A DNA stretch of 64,000 nucleotides from Burkholderia pyrrocinia. Lineage in GTDB: Bacteria; Pseudomonadota; Gammaproteobacteria; Burkholderiales; Burkholderiaceae. This document shows positions 1 to 8,024 of this stretch, one piece after another. Numbering within the stretch: the stretch's first letter is position 1; the number at the start of each line of letters is the position of its first letter. The stretch spans positions 868,001 to 932,000 of the forward strand of contig NZ_CP024902.1 in assembly GCF_003330765.1 (NCBI RefSeq), in the 5' to 3' direction. The notes beneath the pieces are model-generated. The model had not been told where the DNA came from. It saw only the letters and a list, made by a program, of their open reading frames with translations, and searched no databases. A program made the translations under genes and the position numbers.

Positions 1-116
1 TCGACTGCGGATCGAAGGATCAGCAATTCCTTGCGGAGCGCGCGATGCTGCGACGCGCTCCAGTTCGATCGCGACGAATGGGAGCGGGGTGAATTGCCCG
101 TGACGTTCTGGCTCAT
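1..116 (-). CDS. DUF3318-like small protein (partial, C-terminus off the edge)
   Basis: The reverse strand opens with an ATG at 116 and stays open to the window edge (38 codons). The translation begins MSQNVTGNSPRSHSS and continues into SASQHRALRKELLILRS. The HRALRKELLILRSEVER-type stretch is typical of the small DUF3318 proteins that follow yqjE-like genes in Burkholderia. It lies 43 bp downstream of the YqjE-like gene on the same strand, so the two are probably cotranscribed. The function is unknown. The family assignment rests on this short N-terminal piece only. Confidence 0.55.
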   Translation of the reverse strand, partial: MSQNVTGNSPRSHSSRSNWSASQHRALRKELLILRSAV

Positions 117-159
117 GGCGCGTCGGCGAAGTAGGTGGGAGGGGTGAGCGCGACTGCGT

Positions 160-549
160 TCACGGCTTGCCGCGGAACAGTTCGCGGTCTTTCTCGAGTT
201 CGGCGAGTGTCGCCTCGAACACGGTCGGCGCATCGCGCAGGCCCGAGCGCGCCTTCAGCGCGCACGCGATGCCGCCTGCGGCATACAGGACGGTGATCGC
301 CGCGAGCGACTGCCAGCGGTAGGTATCCCAGAACGCGATCGCGACGAGCACGGTCAGGCTGATGAGCGCCATCGTCGCGAGCATCATCGCGGCGAGCGCG
401 AGGAACAGCACGCCCATCAGGCGCTCCTTCTCCTCGGCAAGCTCGATGCCCACCAGTTCGAGGCGCGTTTGCAGAAGTCCGATCGCGGAGCCGACGAGGC
501 GGCGCAGCGGTCCTTGGCCGGACGGCTGCGAGGTGGTGTCTGTCGTCAT
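160..549 (-). CDS. YqjE-like membrane protein (phage holin superfamily III fold)
   Basis: This 129-residue protein has two hydrophobic segments. The first is at about residues 45-75 (LFLALAAMMLATMALISL followed by VLVAIAFW) and the second at about 80-98 (LAAITVLYAAGGIACAL). They are preceded by an amphipathic stretch with LLQTRLELVGIELAEEKERL, the signature of the PF07332/YqjE family. Despite the Pfam name the family is a chromosomal inner-membrane protein of unknown role, usually found between a YqjD-like and a YqjK-like gene. The ElaB/YqjD homologue lies just upstream here. No good Shine-Dalgarno precedes the ATG at 549, but the family N-terminus supports this start. Confidence 0.8.
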   Translation of the reverse strand: MTTDTTSQPSGQGPLRRLVGSAIGLLQTRLELVGIELAEEKERLMGVLFLALAAMMLATMALISLTVLVAIAFWDTYRWQSLAAITVLYAAGGIACALKARSGLRDAPTVFEATLAELEKDRELFRGKP

Positions 550-672
550 GGATGAGGTGCTTGCGCGTGCAGTGAGCAGCTAGGACAAAGCCGGCCGGCG
601 GAGACCGCCGGCTGGCTTCGACGCCCGTGAGCCGCGCGACGCGGCCCGCGGGACGAAACGGCGCAGAGCGCG

Positions 673-975
673 TTACTTGCGGTTGATCAGCAGGCCGATC
701 AGCACGCCGATGCCGGCGGCGACGCCGACCGACGTCCACGGATGCTCGTGCACATAATCGTCGGTCGCGCGAGCGGCCTTCTTGCCTTTCTCGACCACCA
801 CGACCTGGACGTCGGCTGCCTTTTCCTTAGCCTGCTTCAGGCGCGACATGGCTTTCTCGCGCAGCTCGGCCGCACGGTCGCCCGTGCTGCTCGCGGCTTG
901 CTTGAGCAGGTCTTCGGCGTCCGAGAGAACGGTTTTGATATCCGACATCAGTTTCTCCTTGTTGATTTCCGACAT
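673..975 (-). CDS. DUF883 family (ElaB/YqjD-like) membrane-anchored protein
   Basis: This 100-residue protein has a long charged helical region (SDIKTVLSDAEDLLKQAAS, then AAELREKAMSRLKQAKEKAA). It ends in a conserved DDYVHEHPW motif and a single C-terminal transmembrane helix (TSVGVAAGIGVLIGLLINRK). That is the ElaB/YqjD/YgaM (DUF883) architecture; in E. coli YqjD these tail-anchored proteins bind stationary-phase ribosomes. The frame is open further upstream, but the ATG at 975 has a clear GGGAG Shine-Dalgarno and matches the family N-terminus. It heads the group with the YqjE-like and DUF3318-like genes. Confidence 0.85.
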   Translation of the reverse strand: MSEINKEKLMSDIKTVLSDAEDLLKQAASSTGDRAAELREKAMSRLKQAKEKAADVQVVVVEKGKKAARATDDYVHEHPWTSVGVAAGIGVLIGLLINRK

Positions 976-1294
976 TGCAACTCCCTTCGTGCTGTCATGC
1001 TGCAGGTTCACATCGTAGCGAAACGCCTGCCTGCTGGCGAGCCGGGAAGACACACGGCGGCAGTGCAAGACTGCATGGTAAACGATTTGTAATCATTAAC
1101 AGAGCGGCAAACGGGGTGGAAAGTTTCCCTCGTGACCGTTCGTCCTGCCCCGACACCGGGTAAAAATGACAAAAAAGTATGAATATCAAACGGAATAATC
1201 GTTCGCACGGCCCATTGCTTCCCGTAAGCTGATGGACTGTCCCGCGCTGGACCAGCGCGCGGTTTCAACCAGCATCGTTCGAGGAGGGAACATC
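976..1294. other. Intergenic region between divergent DUF883 and peroxiredoxin genes
   Basis: No coding frame here is supported by codon use. The right part (about 1075-1200) is AT-richer than its surroundings, as expected for the two divergent promoters, but I could not fix unambiguous -35/-10 pairs. The peroxiredoxin Shine-Dalgarno (GAGGAGGG) lies at 1281-1288. Confidence 0.5.
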
Positions 1295-1933
1295 ATGAGT
1301 CTGCGTCTTGGCGACATCGCACCGGATTTCGAGCAGGAATCGAGCCTGGGCCCCATCAAGTTTCACGAGTGGCTGGGCGACGGCTGGGGCGTCCTGTTTT
1401 CCCACCCGGCCGACTACACGCCGGTGTGCACGACTGAGCTCGGGCTGACCTCGAAGCTGAAGGGCGAATTCGAGAAACGCAACGTGAAGGTGATCGCGCT
1501 GTCGGTCGACGGCGTCGAATCGCACAAGGGCTGGATCAACGACATCAACGAAACGCAGTCGACGGTCGTCGGCTTCCCGATCATCGCCGACGCGGACCGC
1601 AAGGTTTCGCAACTGTACGACATGATCCACCCGAATGCGAACGAGACGCTGACGGTGCGCTCGCTGTTCGTGATCGACCCGAACAAGAAGGTGCGGCTCA
1701 CCATTACCTATCCGGCCAGCACGGGGCGCAACTTCGACGAAGTGCTGCGCGTGATCGACTCGCTGCAACTGACCGACAACTACAAGGTAGCGACGCCCGG
1801 TAACTGGAAGGACGGCGACGATGTCGTGATCGTGCCGTCGCTGCAGGATCCGGAAGAGCTGAAGAAGCGTTTCCCGAAGGGCTTCAACGCGGTGCGTCCG
1901 TATCTGCGCCTCACGCCGCAGCCGAACAAGTAA
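1295..1933 (+). CDS. 1-Cys peroxiredoxin (Prx6/AhpC-TSA family)
   Basis: This 212-residue thiol peroxidase would reduce H2O2 and organic or peroxynitrite hydroperoxides in the cytoplasm. The active-site motif HPADYTPVCTTELG carries the peroxidatic cysteine at about residue 45. No other cysteine is present, so there is no resolving Cys: this is the 1-Cys type. The extended C-terminal domain (PGNWKDGDDVVIVPSL, then PYLRLTPQPNK) is characteristic of Prx6 rather than of short AhpC. The ATG at 1295 has a strong GAGGAGGG ribosome site; the frame extends upstream without support. It appears monocistronic and ends at a bidirectional terminator. Confidence 0.93.
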   Translation: MSLRLGDIAPDFEQESSLGPIKFHEWLGDGWGVLFSHPADYTPVCTTELGLTSKLKGEFEKRNVKVIALSVDGVESHKGWINDINETQSTVVGFPIIADADRKVSQLYDMIHPNANETLTVRSLFVIDPNKKVRLTITYPASTGRNFDEVLRVIDSLQLTDNYKVATPGNWKDGDDVVIVPSLQDPEELKKRFPKGFNAVRPYLRLTPQPNK

Positions 1934-1994
1934 GCATCACCGGCGCGTGAACGCGGTACCGGGCCGGCGGCCCGGATCGCGAATCCGACGAAAA

Positions 1995-2036
1995 TACGGC
2001 CCGCCCGGCAGTCATGCCGGGCGGGCCGTATCTTTT
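1995..2036. terminator. Bidirectional rho-independent terminator
   Basis: A perfect 16-bp inverted repeat (arms 1995-2010 and 2015-2030, loop GTCA) is followed by TCTTTTCT on the plus strand. On the minus strand it is followed by a T tract (AAAA at 1991-1994 on plus). It separates the convergent peroxiredoxin and gcdH genes and can serve both. Confidence 0.85.
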
Positions 2037-2079
2037 CTGCGTGCGCGGCATGGCTGCCGGGCGGGCCGCATCCGGGTGA

Positions 2080-3267
2080 TCAGAAGAATGCCTGGATGCC
2101 CGTCTGCGCGCGGCCGAGGATCAGCGCGTGGATGTCGTGCGTGCCTTCGTACGTGTTGACCACTTCGAGGTTCACGAGGTGGCGCACAACGCCGAATTCG
2201 TCGGAGATACCGTTGCCGCCGAGCATGTCGCGCGCGAGCCGTGCGATGTCGAGCGCCTTGCCGCACGAATTGCGCTTCATGATCGACGTGATCTCGACGG
2301 CCGCCGTGCCTTCGTCCTTCATCCGGCCGAGGCGCAGCACGCCTTGCAGGCCGAGCGTGATTTCGGTCTGCATGTCGGCGAGCTTCTTCTGGATCAGCTG
2401 GTTTGCGGCGAGCGGCCGGCCGAACTGCTGGCGATCGAGCACGTACTGGCGCGCGGTGTGCCAGCAGGACTCGGCGGCGCCGAGCGCGCCCCAGGCGATC
2501 CCGTAGCGTGCCGAGTTCAGGCACGTGAACGGGCCGCGCAGGCCGCTCACGTTCGGCATCAGGTTCTCTTCTGGGACGAACACCTCGTCGAGGACGATCT
2601 CGCCGGTGATCGATGCGCGCAGCCCGACCTTGCCGTGGATCGCGGGCGCCGACAGGCCCTTCCAGCCCTTCTCGAGGATGAAGCCGCGGATCGCGTCCTT
2701 GCCGTTCTCTTCCAGCTTCGCCCACACGACGAACACGTCGGCGATCGGCGAGTTCGTGATCCACATCTTCGCGCCGGACAGCGAGTAGCCGCCGGGCACC
2801 TTCTTCGCGCGCGTGACCATGCTGCCCGGGTCGGAGCCGTGGTTCGGCTCGGTCAGCCCGAAGCAGCCGATCCATTCGCCGGTCACGAGCTTCGGCAGGT
2901 ATTTCTGCTTCTGCGCGTCCGAGCCGAATTCGTAAATCGGCACCATCACGAGCGACGACTGCACGGACATCATCGACCGGTAGCCGGAATCGACGCGCTC
3001 GACTTCGCGCGCGATCAGCCCGTAGCTCACGTAATTGAGGCCGGGGCCGCCGTATTCCTCCGGAATCGTCGGGCCGAGCAGGCCGACTTCGCCCATCTCG
3101 CGGAAGATGGCTGCGTCGGTGCGTTCGTGGCGGAACGCTTCGGTGACGCGCGGTGCGAGCTTGTCCTGTGCGTAGGCCTGCGCGGCATCGCGCACCATCC
3201 GCTCTTCTTCGGTCAGTTGCTGGTCGAGCAGCAGCGGATCGTCCCAATGAAAAGTTGCAGCGCTCAT
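2080..3267 (-). CDS. gcdH: Glutaryl-CoA dehydrogenase
   Basis: This 395-residue flavoprotein of the acyl-CoA dehydrogenase family oxidises and decarboxylates glutaryl-CoA to crotonyl-CoA in lysine, tryptophan and glutarate breakdown. Diagnostic stretches are [35 protein letters not shown] (FAD/substrate loop), [17 protein letters not shown], and the C-terminal [19 protein letters not shown]. The Glu of YEGTHD (about residue 374) is the catalytic base position of GcdH. Length and start match the family. It is divergent from an IclR regulator (3430), a usual pairing that suggests control by that protein. Confidence 0.95.
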   Translation of the reverse strand: MSAATFHWDDPLLLDQQLTEEERMVRDAAQAYAQDKLAPRVTEAFRHERTDAAIFREMGEVGLLGPTIPEEYGGPGLNYVSYGLIAREVERVDSGYRSMMSVQSSLVMVPIYEFGSDAQKQKYLPKLVTGEWIGCFGLTEPNHGSDPGSMVTRAKKVPGGYSLSGAKMWITNSPIADVFVVWAKLEENGKDAIRGFILEKGWKGLSAPAIHGKVGLRASITGEIVLDEVFVPEENLMPNVSGLRGPFTCLNSARYGIAWGALGAAESCWHTARQYVLDRQQFGRPLAANQLIQKKLADMQTEITLGLQGVLRLGRMKDEGTAAVEITSIMKRNSCGKALDIARLARDMLGGNGISDEFGVVRHLVNLEVVNTYEGTHDIHALILGRAQTGIQAFF

Positions 3268-3280
3268 CGTTTCATCTCCT

Positions 3281-3348
3281 GTCGGTCAGCGTTAGCGCTT
3301 CAGCGCTTACGCGGACCCCATGCTTTGCGGTCGGTCAGCGTTAGCGCT
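3281..3348. repeat. Two 19-bp direct repeats upstream of gcdH
   Basis: GTCGGTCAGCGTTAGCGCT occurs at 3281-3299 and again at 3330-3348, 49 bp apart. Each is followed by a related CCCATGC block. They lie immediately upstream of the gcdH start, within its expected 5' region. They could be regulator binding sites or a local duplication. Confidence 0.75.
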
Positions 3349-3369
3349 GATCCCATGCCTAAGGTTCGC

Positions 3370-3398
3370 TTGACTTGCGTTCCGCACTGCGGAACAAT
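3370..3398 (+). promoter_or_regulatory. Putative iclR promoter with embedded palindromic operator
   Basis: TTGACT (3370-3375), a 17-bp spacer and AACAAT (3393-3398) form a sigma-70-type promoter about 32 bp upstream of the IclR ATG. The palindrome GTTCCGCA-C-TGCGGAAC (3379-3395) fills the spacer and overlaps the -10. This is the size and symmetry of IclR-family operators, placed ideally for autorepression. Confidence 0.6.
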
Positions 3399-3429
3399 GT
3401 TTTGCAAATCAAACCCAGTGTAGCATCAG

Positions 3430-4224
3430 ATGACACTTTCAACCATCGACGAAACCATGATCGACGAACGCAAGTTCGTCGTCGCGCTCGCGCGCGGGCT
3501 CGACCTGCTGCGCGCCTTCCGACCCGGCGAGACGATGCTCGGCAATCGCGACTTCGCGGAGCGTACGGGGCTGCCGAAGGCGACGGTGAACCGCCTCGCC
3601 TATACGCTGACCGTGCTCGGCTACCTGCGCTACGACGAGACGCTCGGAAAGTATGCGCTCGACGCCGGCGTGCTGTCGCTCGGCTACGCGCTGCTGTCGG
3701 GCTCGGGGACGATCGACCTCGCGCGGCCGCACATGCAGGCGCTCGCGCGCGAGATCGGCGCGGCCGTGTCGCTCGGCTGCCGCGACGGGCTCGACATGAT
3801 CTATCTGGAGACGATCCGCAGCGAAACCGCGCTGACGCTCGGGCTTGCGCCCGGCTCGCGGCTGTCGATGCTGACGAGCTCGATGGGGCGCGCGTACCTG
3901 GCCGTGCAGCCGGAGGACGTGCGCCGCGCGCTGTATGCGGAACTGCATCGCGCGGCCGGCGGCGCGGCCGACGCCGATGCGCTCGTCGTCGCCGCGCAGC
4001 ACGCGGTGGCCGAGTTCTCGGCGGGTGGAGGTTGCTGCTATTCGTTCCGCGCGTGGCACATGGACGTGAACGCGGCGGCCGTGCCGTTTCGCGAGCCGCG
4101 CGAAGGGCGCTGGCTGATCCTGAGCTGCAGCGGCCCCGCGTCGTCGATGGACGAGGGCGTGTTCCGTACGCAGGTCGGGCCGAAGCTGAAGGCGCTCGCG
4201 CAGCGGCTCGGGCAGACGGCCTGA
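3430..4224 (+). CDS. IclR family transcriptional regulator
   Basis: This 264-residue regulator has an N-terminal winged HTH (about residues 15-75: ALARGLDLLRAF, then FAERTGLPKATVNRLAYTLT and LGYLRYDETLGKYAL). An IclR effector domain follows, with the typical GAAVSLGCRDGLDMIYLETI, LAPGSRLSMLTSSMGRAYLA and RAWHMDVNAAAVPF segments. It is transcribed divergently from gcdH, so glutaryl-CoA or glutarate degradation is the likely target. A perfect palindrome in its own promoter suggests autoregulation. Internal ATGs at 3457 and 3532 are possible later starts. Confidence 0.9.
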   Translation: MTLSTIDETMIDERKFVVALARGLDLLRAFRPGETMLGNRDFAERTGLPKATVNRLAYTLTVLGYLRYDETLGKYALDAGVLSLGYALLSGSGTIDLARPHMQALAREIGAAVSLGCRDGLDMIYLETIRSETALTLGLAPGSRLSMLTSSMGRAYLAVQPEDVRRALYAELHRAAGGAADADALVVAAQHAVAEFSAGGGCCYSFRAWHMDVNAAAVPFREPREGRWLILSCSGPASSMDEGVFRTQVGPKLKALAQRLGQTA

Positions 4225-4412
4225 GCACGGCGGCGCGCGGCGACGTGCGACGGGCCGGTGTGATACCGGCGCCGCAAGCGGCGAATCACAGTCGCGGGTA
4301 TCCGCAAAAACGGCAAGCGCGTCCCGCTCGCGGTTGCGTGCCCGGCGCACGGCGCTCATCATCGTCTGCCAGATGCTCGACGAGTTCAACGCGTTCGACG
4401 ACGAGGCTGGCG

Positions 4413-4823
4413 ATGTCACACCCGGAAACGATGGAAGGCGGTTGTGCGTGCGGGGCGATCCGCTACCGGATCGCGCATGTTCCGACCGACGCCGGTTTTT
4501 GCCATTGCCGGCTCTGCCAGCGGACGACCGGCGCGGCGGTCGTCGCGTCCGCGTCGGTGCCGATCGACGCATTCGAATACCTGCAGGGCGAGCCGACGGT
4601 CTACGCGTCGAGCGCGTGGGGCGAGCGCCGCTTCTGCGGCCGATGCGGCGCGCAACTCGAATACCGGCTTGCCGATGCGCCGAACACGGTCGAGATCAAC
4701 TCCGCGACGCTCGACGCGCCGTCGCGGTTGCGCCCGGCGTGGCATGTCTGGTACGGGGATCGTTTTCCGGGCATCGAGATCGGCGACGACCTGCCGAAGT
4801 ACGACGATGGTGGAAGCGACTAG
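4413..4823 (+). CDS. GFA family (glutathione-dependent formaldehyde-activating enzyme-like) protein
   Basis: This 136-residue Zn-binding protein has three cysteine clusters in the usual order: EGGCACGAIRY near the N-terminus, CHCRLCQRTTGAAV at about 31-44, and RRFCGRCGAQLEY at about 73-85. The closing DDLPKYDD is also typical of the family (PF04828). The name derives from Gfa of Paracoccus; most members have unproven substrates. The ATG at 4413 gives the family-length protein, while the frame upstream is antisense-like and unsupported. It follows iclR by about 190 bp and may be independent. Confidence 0.85.
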   Translation: MSHPETMEGGCACGAIRYRIAHVPTDAGFCHCRLCQRTTGAAVVASASVPIDAFEYLQGEPTVYASSAWGERRFCGRCGAQLEYRLADAPNTVEINSATLDAPSRLRPAWHVWYGDRFPGIEIGDDLPKYDDGGSD

Positions 4824-4917
4824 GCGGCGGCCGCCACGCTAAAGAGAAACACAACGCCTGAACCTGCCGTTTGGCATGCGGCGCGCCACCTCCTGCGCGC
4901 GCCGTCCTCCCGTCTCG

Positions 4918-5721
4918 TCAAGCCGTCACGATCTTCGCGAACACCGGCCCCTGCATGAACCGCACGTCGTGCTGGCGCAGCAACTCGCACTGCGTCTCGT
5001 CGACGACGCCGTCGAAGATCAGCGGAATCCGCACGCGCTGCGCATAGGCGACGAGCGCCTTGACCATCCCGTCGCGCAACGCGATGCCTGCATCCATCTT
5101 GATGTAGTCGGGCCGCGCCATCTCCGATTCGACCGCGAGGATGCGGCCCGGATCAGGCAGCTTGTCCGCGACCTTGAAACCGTGATGCTGGTAGCTGCGC
5201 GTCAGGTAGCCGAGAAAGGTCTTGTGCGCGACCGCGACCGCCGGCAATTCGATCACGATGCGCTCGACCGGCAGCCCGAAGCGCTGCAGCACCGACGAGA
5301 AATGCTTGCCGTGGTCGTACTTGACGCTCTTCAGCAGCCGTTCGTGCACGCGCAGGAACAGCAGCCCGTGGCGCTGCGCGCCGAAGAAGTTGATCGCGTG
5401 CAGCGCGCGCGACAGGCGATCGATCGCGACGAGCGTCTGGTCGTCGACGGCCGAGTCGATCGGATCGTGCGGCGCACCCGTGACGAGCGTGACGGCCTGG
5501 AAGCCGAGTTCGTCGCCGTAGCGCTCGATCGTATCGGCGAACGACGTCGATTGCGGCGCGCCGGGCATCGTGACGTCGTAGATCGGTTCGTAGGCGCTGC
5601 CGAGCGTGCGCTCGGGCAGATTCGCGCTCGCGGTGCCGCCTTCGGCGAGCGCGAGGTGATCCCGCAGATACGGCAGTTGCCCGGCACGGGCGACCAGCTC
5701 GGGAATGGTGGGCGGAATCAT
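4918..5721 (-). CDS. Degenerate EAL-domain protein, probably catalytically inactive
   Basis: This 267-residue cytoplasmic protein carries the skeleton of an EAL (c-di-GMP phosphodiesterase) fold. It shows EPIYDV near residue 45, RIVIELPAVAVAHKTFL (the strand that normally carries the metal-binding Glu), RPDYIKMDAGIAL (DYIKID-like) and HDVRFMQGPVF at the C-terminus (cf. QGYLFG). The EAL triad itself is missing: after EPIYDV comes a divergent stretch with no E-A/V-L-x-R. Loss of c-di-GMP hydrolysis is therefore likely, leaving a possible binding or scaffolding role. It is a single gene, unlinked to its neighbours. Confidence 0.7.
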   Translation of the reverse strand: MIPPTIPELVARAGQLPYLRDHLALAEGGTASANLPERTLGSAYEPIYDVTMPGAPQSTSFADTIERYGDELGFQAVTLVTGAPHDPIDSAVDDQTLVAIDRLSRALHAINFFGAQRHGLLFLRVHERLLKSVKYDHGKHFSSVLQRFGLPVERIVIELPAVAVAHKTFLGYLTRSYQHHGFKVADKLPDPGRILAVESEMARPDYIKMDAGIALRDGMVKALVAYAQRVRIPLIFDGVVDETQCELLRQHDVRFMQGPVFAKIVTA

Positions 5722-6085
5722 CGGCGTAAGAAGGAAAAACGGCGGCCGAACGGGCCGCCTCGTATCTCGATATTAGCAGCGCACGCCACGCTCGGCTTGG
5801 CGTTTCGTTCATATGGTTATCCCGTCCCCGGGTCGGCGCTTAGGGTTTACGATGTTTTCACTATTCGTAATTGGTTTTACTATTCGTAAATCAAAAAGAT
5901 GTCGCCGATCAAGAAATGCGGCAGTCGGGCGCCGCGAAACGGCGCCGTTCACGAATCAACAGGAAGCAAGGAGCGAGACGTGGCGGTTGACAGGAAATGC
6001 GCGCGGGACGGCGGGCCGGAGCGCCGGCAGGCGACGGGCGGGAACACGGATGCGCCGGCGTGCGCACGGCGGCGTTGAGGCGCGG
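5722..6085. promoter_or_regulatory. Promoter region of the homogentisate-type operon with repeated ACTATTCGTAA
   Basis: The 11-mer ACTATTCGTAA occurs at 5860-5870 and 5879-5889 (19-bp period), each preceded by a TTTT run. An inverted half-site, TTTACGA, lies just upstream (about 5846). This AT-rich block sits about 200 bp before the hydroxylase start and looks like a regulator site for the downstream operon. A GAGG ribosome site lies at 6077-6080. Confidence 0.5.
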
Positions 6086-7753
6086 ATGGCGACCATGAGC
6101 ATCGATTACCAGACGCTGAAGTTCGAGTACCGCCCGCGCGCGCATGACGCGGCCGTCCACCCGGTGATCGTCGTCGGCGCGGGCCCGGTGGGCCTGTCGG
6201 CCGCGATCGACCTCGCGCAGCAGGGCGTGCCCGTCGTGCTGCTCGACGACGACGACACGCTGTCGACCGGCTCGCGCGCGATCTGCTTCGCGAAGCGCAC
6301 GCTCGAGATCTTCGACCGGCTCGGCTGCGGCGAGCGCTTCGTCGACAAGGGCGTGAGCTGGCACGTCGGCAAGGTGTTCCTGCAGGACGAGCAGCTGTAC
6401 GCGTTCGACCTGCTGCCCGAGGAAGGGCATGCGCGCCCCGCGTTCATCAACCTGCAGCAGTACTACGTCGAAGGCTATCTGGCCGACCGCGCGTTCGCGC
6501 TGCCGAACATCGACATCCGCTGGAAGCACAAGGTGACGGGCGTCGAGCAGTCGGCCGACCACGCGGTGCTGACGATCGAGACGCCGGAGGGCGTCGCGAC
6601 GCTGCGCGCGCAGTACGTGATCGCGGCCGACGGCTCGCGCAGCCCGATGCGCACGATGATGGGCTTCGAAAGCCACGGCCGGACGTTCAAGGACCGTTTC
6701 CTGATCGCCGACGTGAAGATGAAGGCGGAGTTTCCGACCGAGCGCTGGTTCTGGTTCGATCCGCCGTTCCACCGCAACCAGTCGGTGCTGCTGCACCGCC
6801 AGCCCGACAACGTGTGGCGCATCGACTTCCAGCTCGGCTGGGACGCCGATCCTGTCGCCGAGAAGCAGCCGGAGCGCGTGATCCCGCGCGTGCGCGCGCT
6901 GCTCGGGCCGGACGTCGAGTTCGAGCTCGAATGGGTGAGCGTCTATACGTTCCGCTGCCAGCGGATGGACACGTTCCGTCACGGCCGCGTGCTGTTCGCG
7001 GGCGATTCCGCGCACGGTGTGTCGCCGTTCGGCGCGCGCGGCGCGAACAGCGGCGTGCAGGACGCGGACAACCTCGGATGGAAGCTGAAGCTCGTGCTCG
7101 ACGGCCGCTCGGCCGACAGCCTGCTCGATACGTACGCCAGCGAGCGCGAGTTCGCGGCCGACGAGAACATCCGCAACTCGACGCGCTCGACCGACTTCAT
7201 CACGCCGAAGAGCCCGGTGTCGCGCGTGTTTCGCGACGCGACGCTGAAGCTCGCGCGCGACTGCGAATTCGCGCGCAAGCTCGTGAACAGCGGCCGCCTG
7301 TCGGTGCCGGCCGTGCTCGCCGATTCACCGCTGAACACGCCCGATCGCAGTGGCGACGCATTCGCGTGCGCGATGCGGCCGGGCGCGGCGGCGGCCGATG
7401 CGCCGGTGCGCGCGCTGGGTGCCTCGGGCTGGCTGCTGCAGCACCTGCGCGGCGGCTTCACGGGCGTGCTGTTCGGGCTGCCGGGCGATGCGGCCGCGCT
7501 CGCGCAGGCCGTCGACGGCCTTGCGCTGCCGGTGCGGCCCGTGCTCGTCGTGCCGGCCGGGCATGCGCAGCCGGTGGCCGGTGTCGACGTCGATATCGTG
7601 GAGGATGTCGACGGTTTCGCCGCGCAACGTTACGACGCGAAGCCCGGCACGTTCTACCTGCTGCGTCCCGACCAGCATGTCTGCGCACGCACGCGCACGC
7701 TCGACCGTCAGGCGATTGCCGACGCACTGGCGCGCGCGACCTGCGCACGCTGA
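6086..7753 (+). CDS. mhaA: FAD-dependent aromatic hydroxylase, probable 3-hydroxyphenylacetate 6-hydroxylase large subunit
   Basis: This 555-residue flavoprotein monooxygenase of the PheA/MhpA type has GxGxxG at about residue 28 (VIVVGAGPVGLSAAIDLA), the AADGSRSPMR motif, and HGRVLFAGDSAHGVSPFGARGANSG for FAD. A thioredoxin-like C-terminal domain follows. It heads a tight operon with a DUF2783 protein, an MFS transporter, hmgA and fahA. In Pseudomonas putida U, MhaA with the small protein MhaB converts 3-hydroxyphenylacetate to homogentisate, the HmgA substrate, and this gene order fits that role. The substrate is inferred from context; 3-(3-hydroxyphenyl)propionate hydroxylase is the alternative by homology. 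ATG 6086 has GAGG at the right distance; ATG 6095 is also possible. Confidence 0.8.
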   Translation: MATMSIDYQTLKFEYRPRAHDAAVHPVIVVGAGPVGLSAAIDLAQQGVPVVLLDDDDTLSTGSRAICFAKRTLEIFDRLGCGERFVDKGVSWHVGKVFLQDEQLYAFDLLPEEGHARPAFINLQQYYVEGYLADRAFALPNIDIRWKHKVTGVEQSADHAVLTIETPEGVATLRAQYVIAADGSRSPMRTMMGFESHGRTFKDRFLIADVKMKAEFPTERWFWFDPPFHRNQSVLLHRQPDNVWRIDFQLGWDADPVAEKQPERVIPRVRALLGPDVEFELEWVSVYTFRCQRMDTFRHGRVLFAGDSAHGVSPFGARGANSGVQDADNLGWKLKLVLDGRSADSLLDTYASEREFAADENIRNSTRSTDFITPKSPVSRVFRDATLKLARDCEFARKLVNSGRLSVPAVLADSPLNTPDRSGDAFACAMRPGAAAADAPVRALGASGWLLQHLRGGFTGVLFGLPGDAAALAQAVDGLALPVRPVLVVPAGHAQPVAGVDVDIVEDVDGFAAQRYDAKPGTFYLLRPDQHVCARTRTLDRQAIADALARATCAR

Positions 7754-7793
7754 ACATCGCATTGCACACGACAACGACACCGGAGCCCCCGTC

Positions 7794-8024
7794 ATGCCCT
7801 CACTCGATACCCGTCCGCGCCTGGTCGATCCGGACGCGTTCTACGAAGCGCTGATCGACATGCATCGCGACCTGTCCGACGCCGACAGCCAGCTCGTCAA
7901 CGCGAAGCTGATCCTGCTGCTCGCGAACCAGATCGGCGATCTCGACGTGCTGCGCGAAGCGATGGCGCTCGCGCGCCAGGGCGTGACGCCGCCCGTGCAT
8001 CCGGCCGCCGAGGCGGCGCAATGA
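7794..8024 (+). CDS. mhaB: DUF2783 small protein, probable hydroxylase coupling component (MhaB-like)
   Basis: This 76-residue acidic helical protein (YEALIDMHRDLSDADSQLVN, then AKLILLLANQIGDLDVLREA) has no cysteines. It lies between the flavoprotein and the MFS gene, overlapping the latter by 4 bp (ATGA). DUF2783 genes sit next to flavoprotein hydroxylases. In P. putida U a protein of similar size and position, MhaB, couples NADH use to hydroxylation. The family call is secure; the coupling role is by analogy. Confidence 0.7.
   Translation: MPSLDTRPRLVDPDAFYEALIDMHRDLSDADSQLVNAKLILLLANQIGDLDVLREAMALARQGVTPPVHPAAEAAQ

Noticed and set aside
160..549. 'Phage holin' family name considered as evidence of prophage
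   Set aside because: The gene belongs to the chromosomal YqjD-YqjE cluster, and no lysis, capsid or integrase genes occur in the window.
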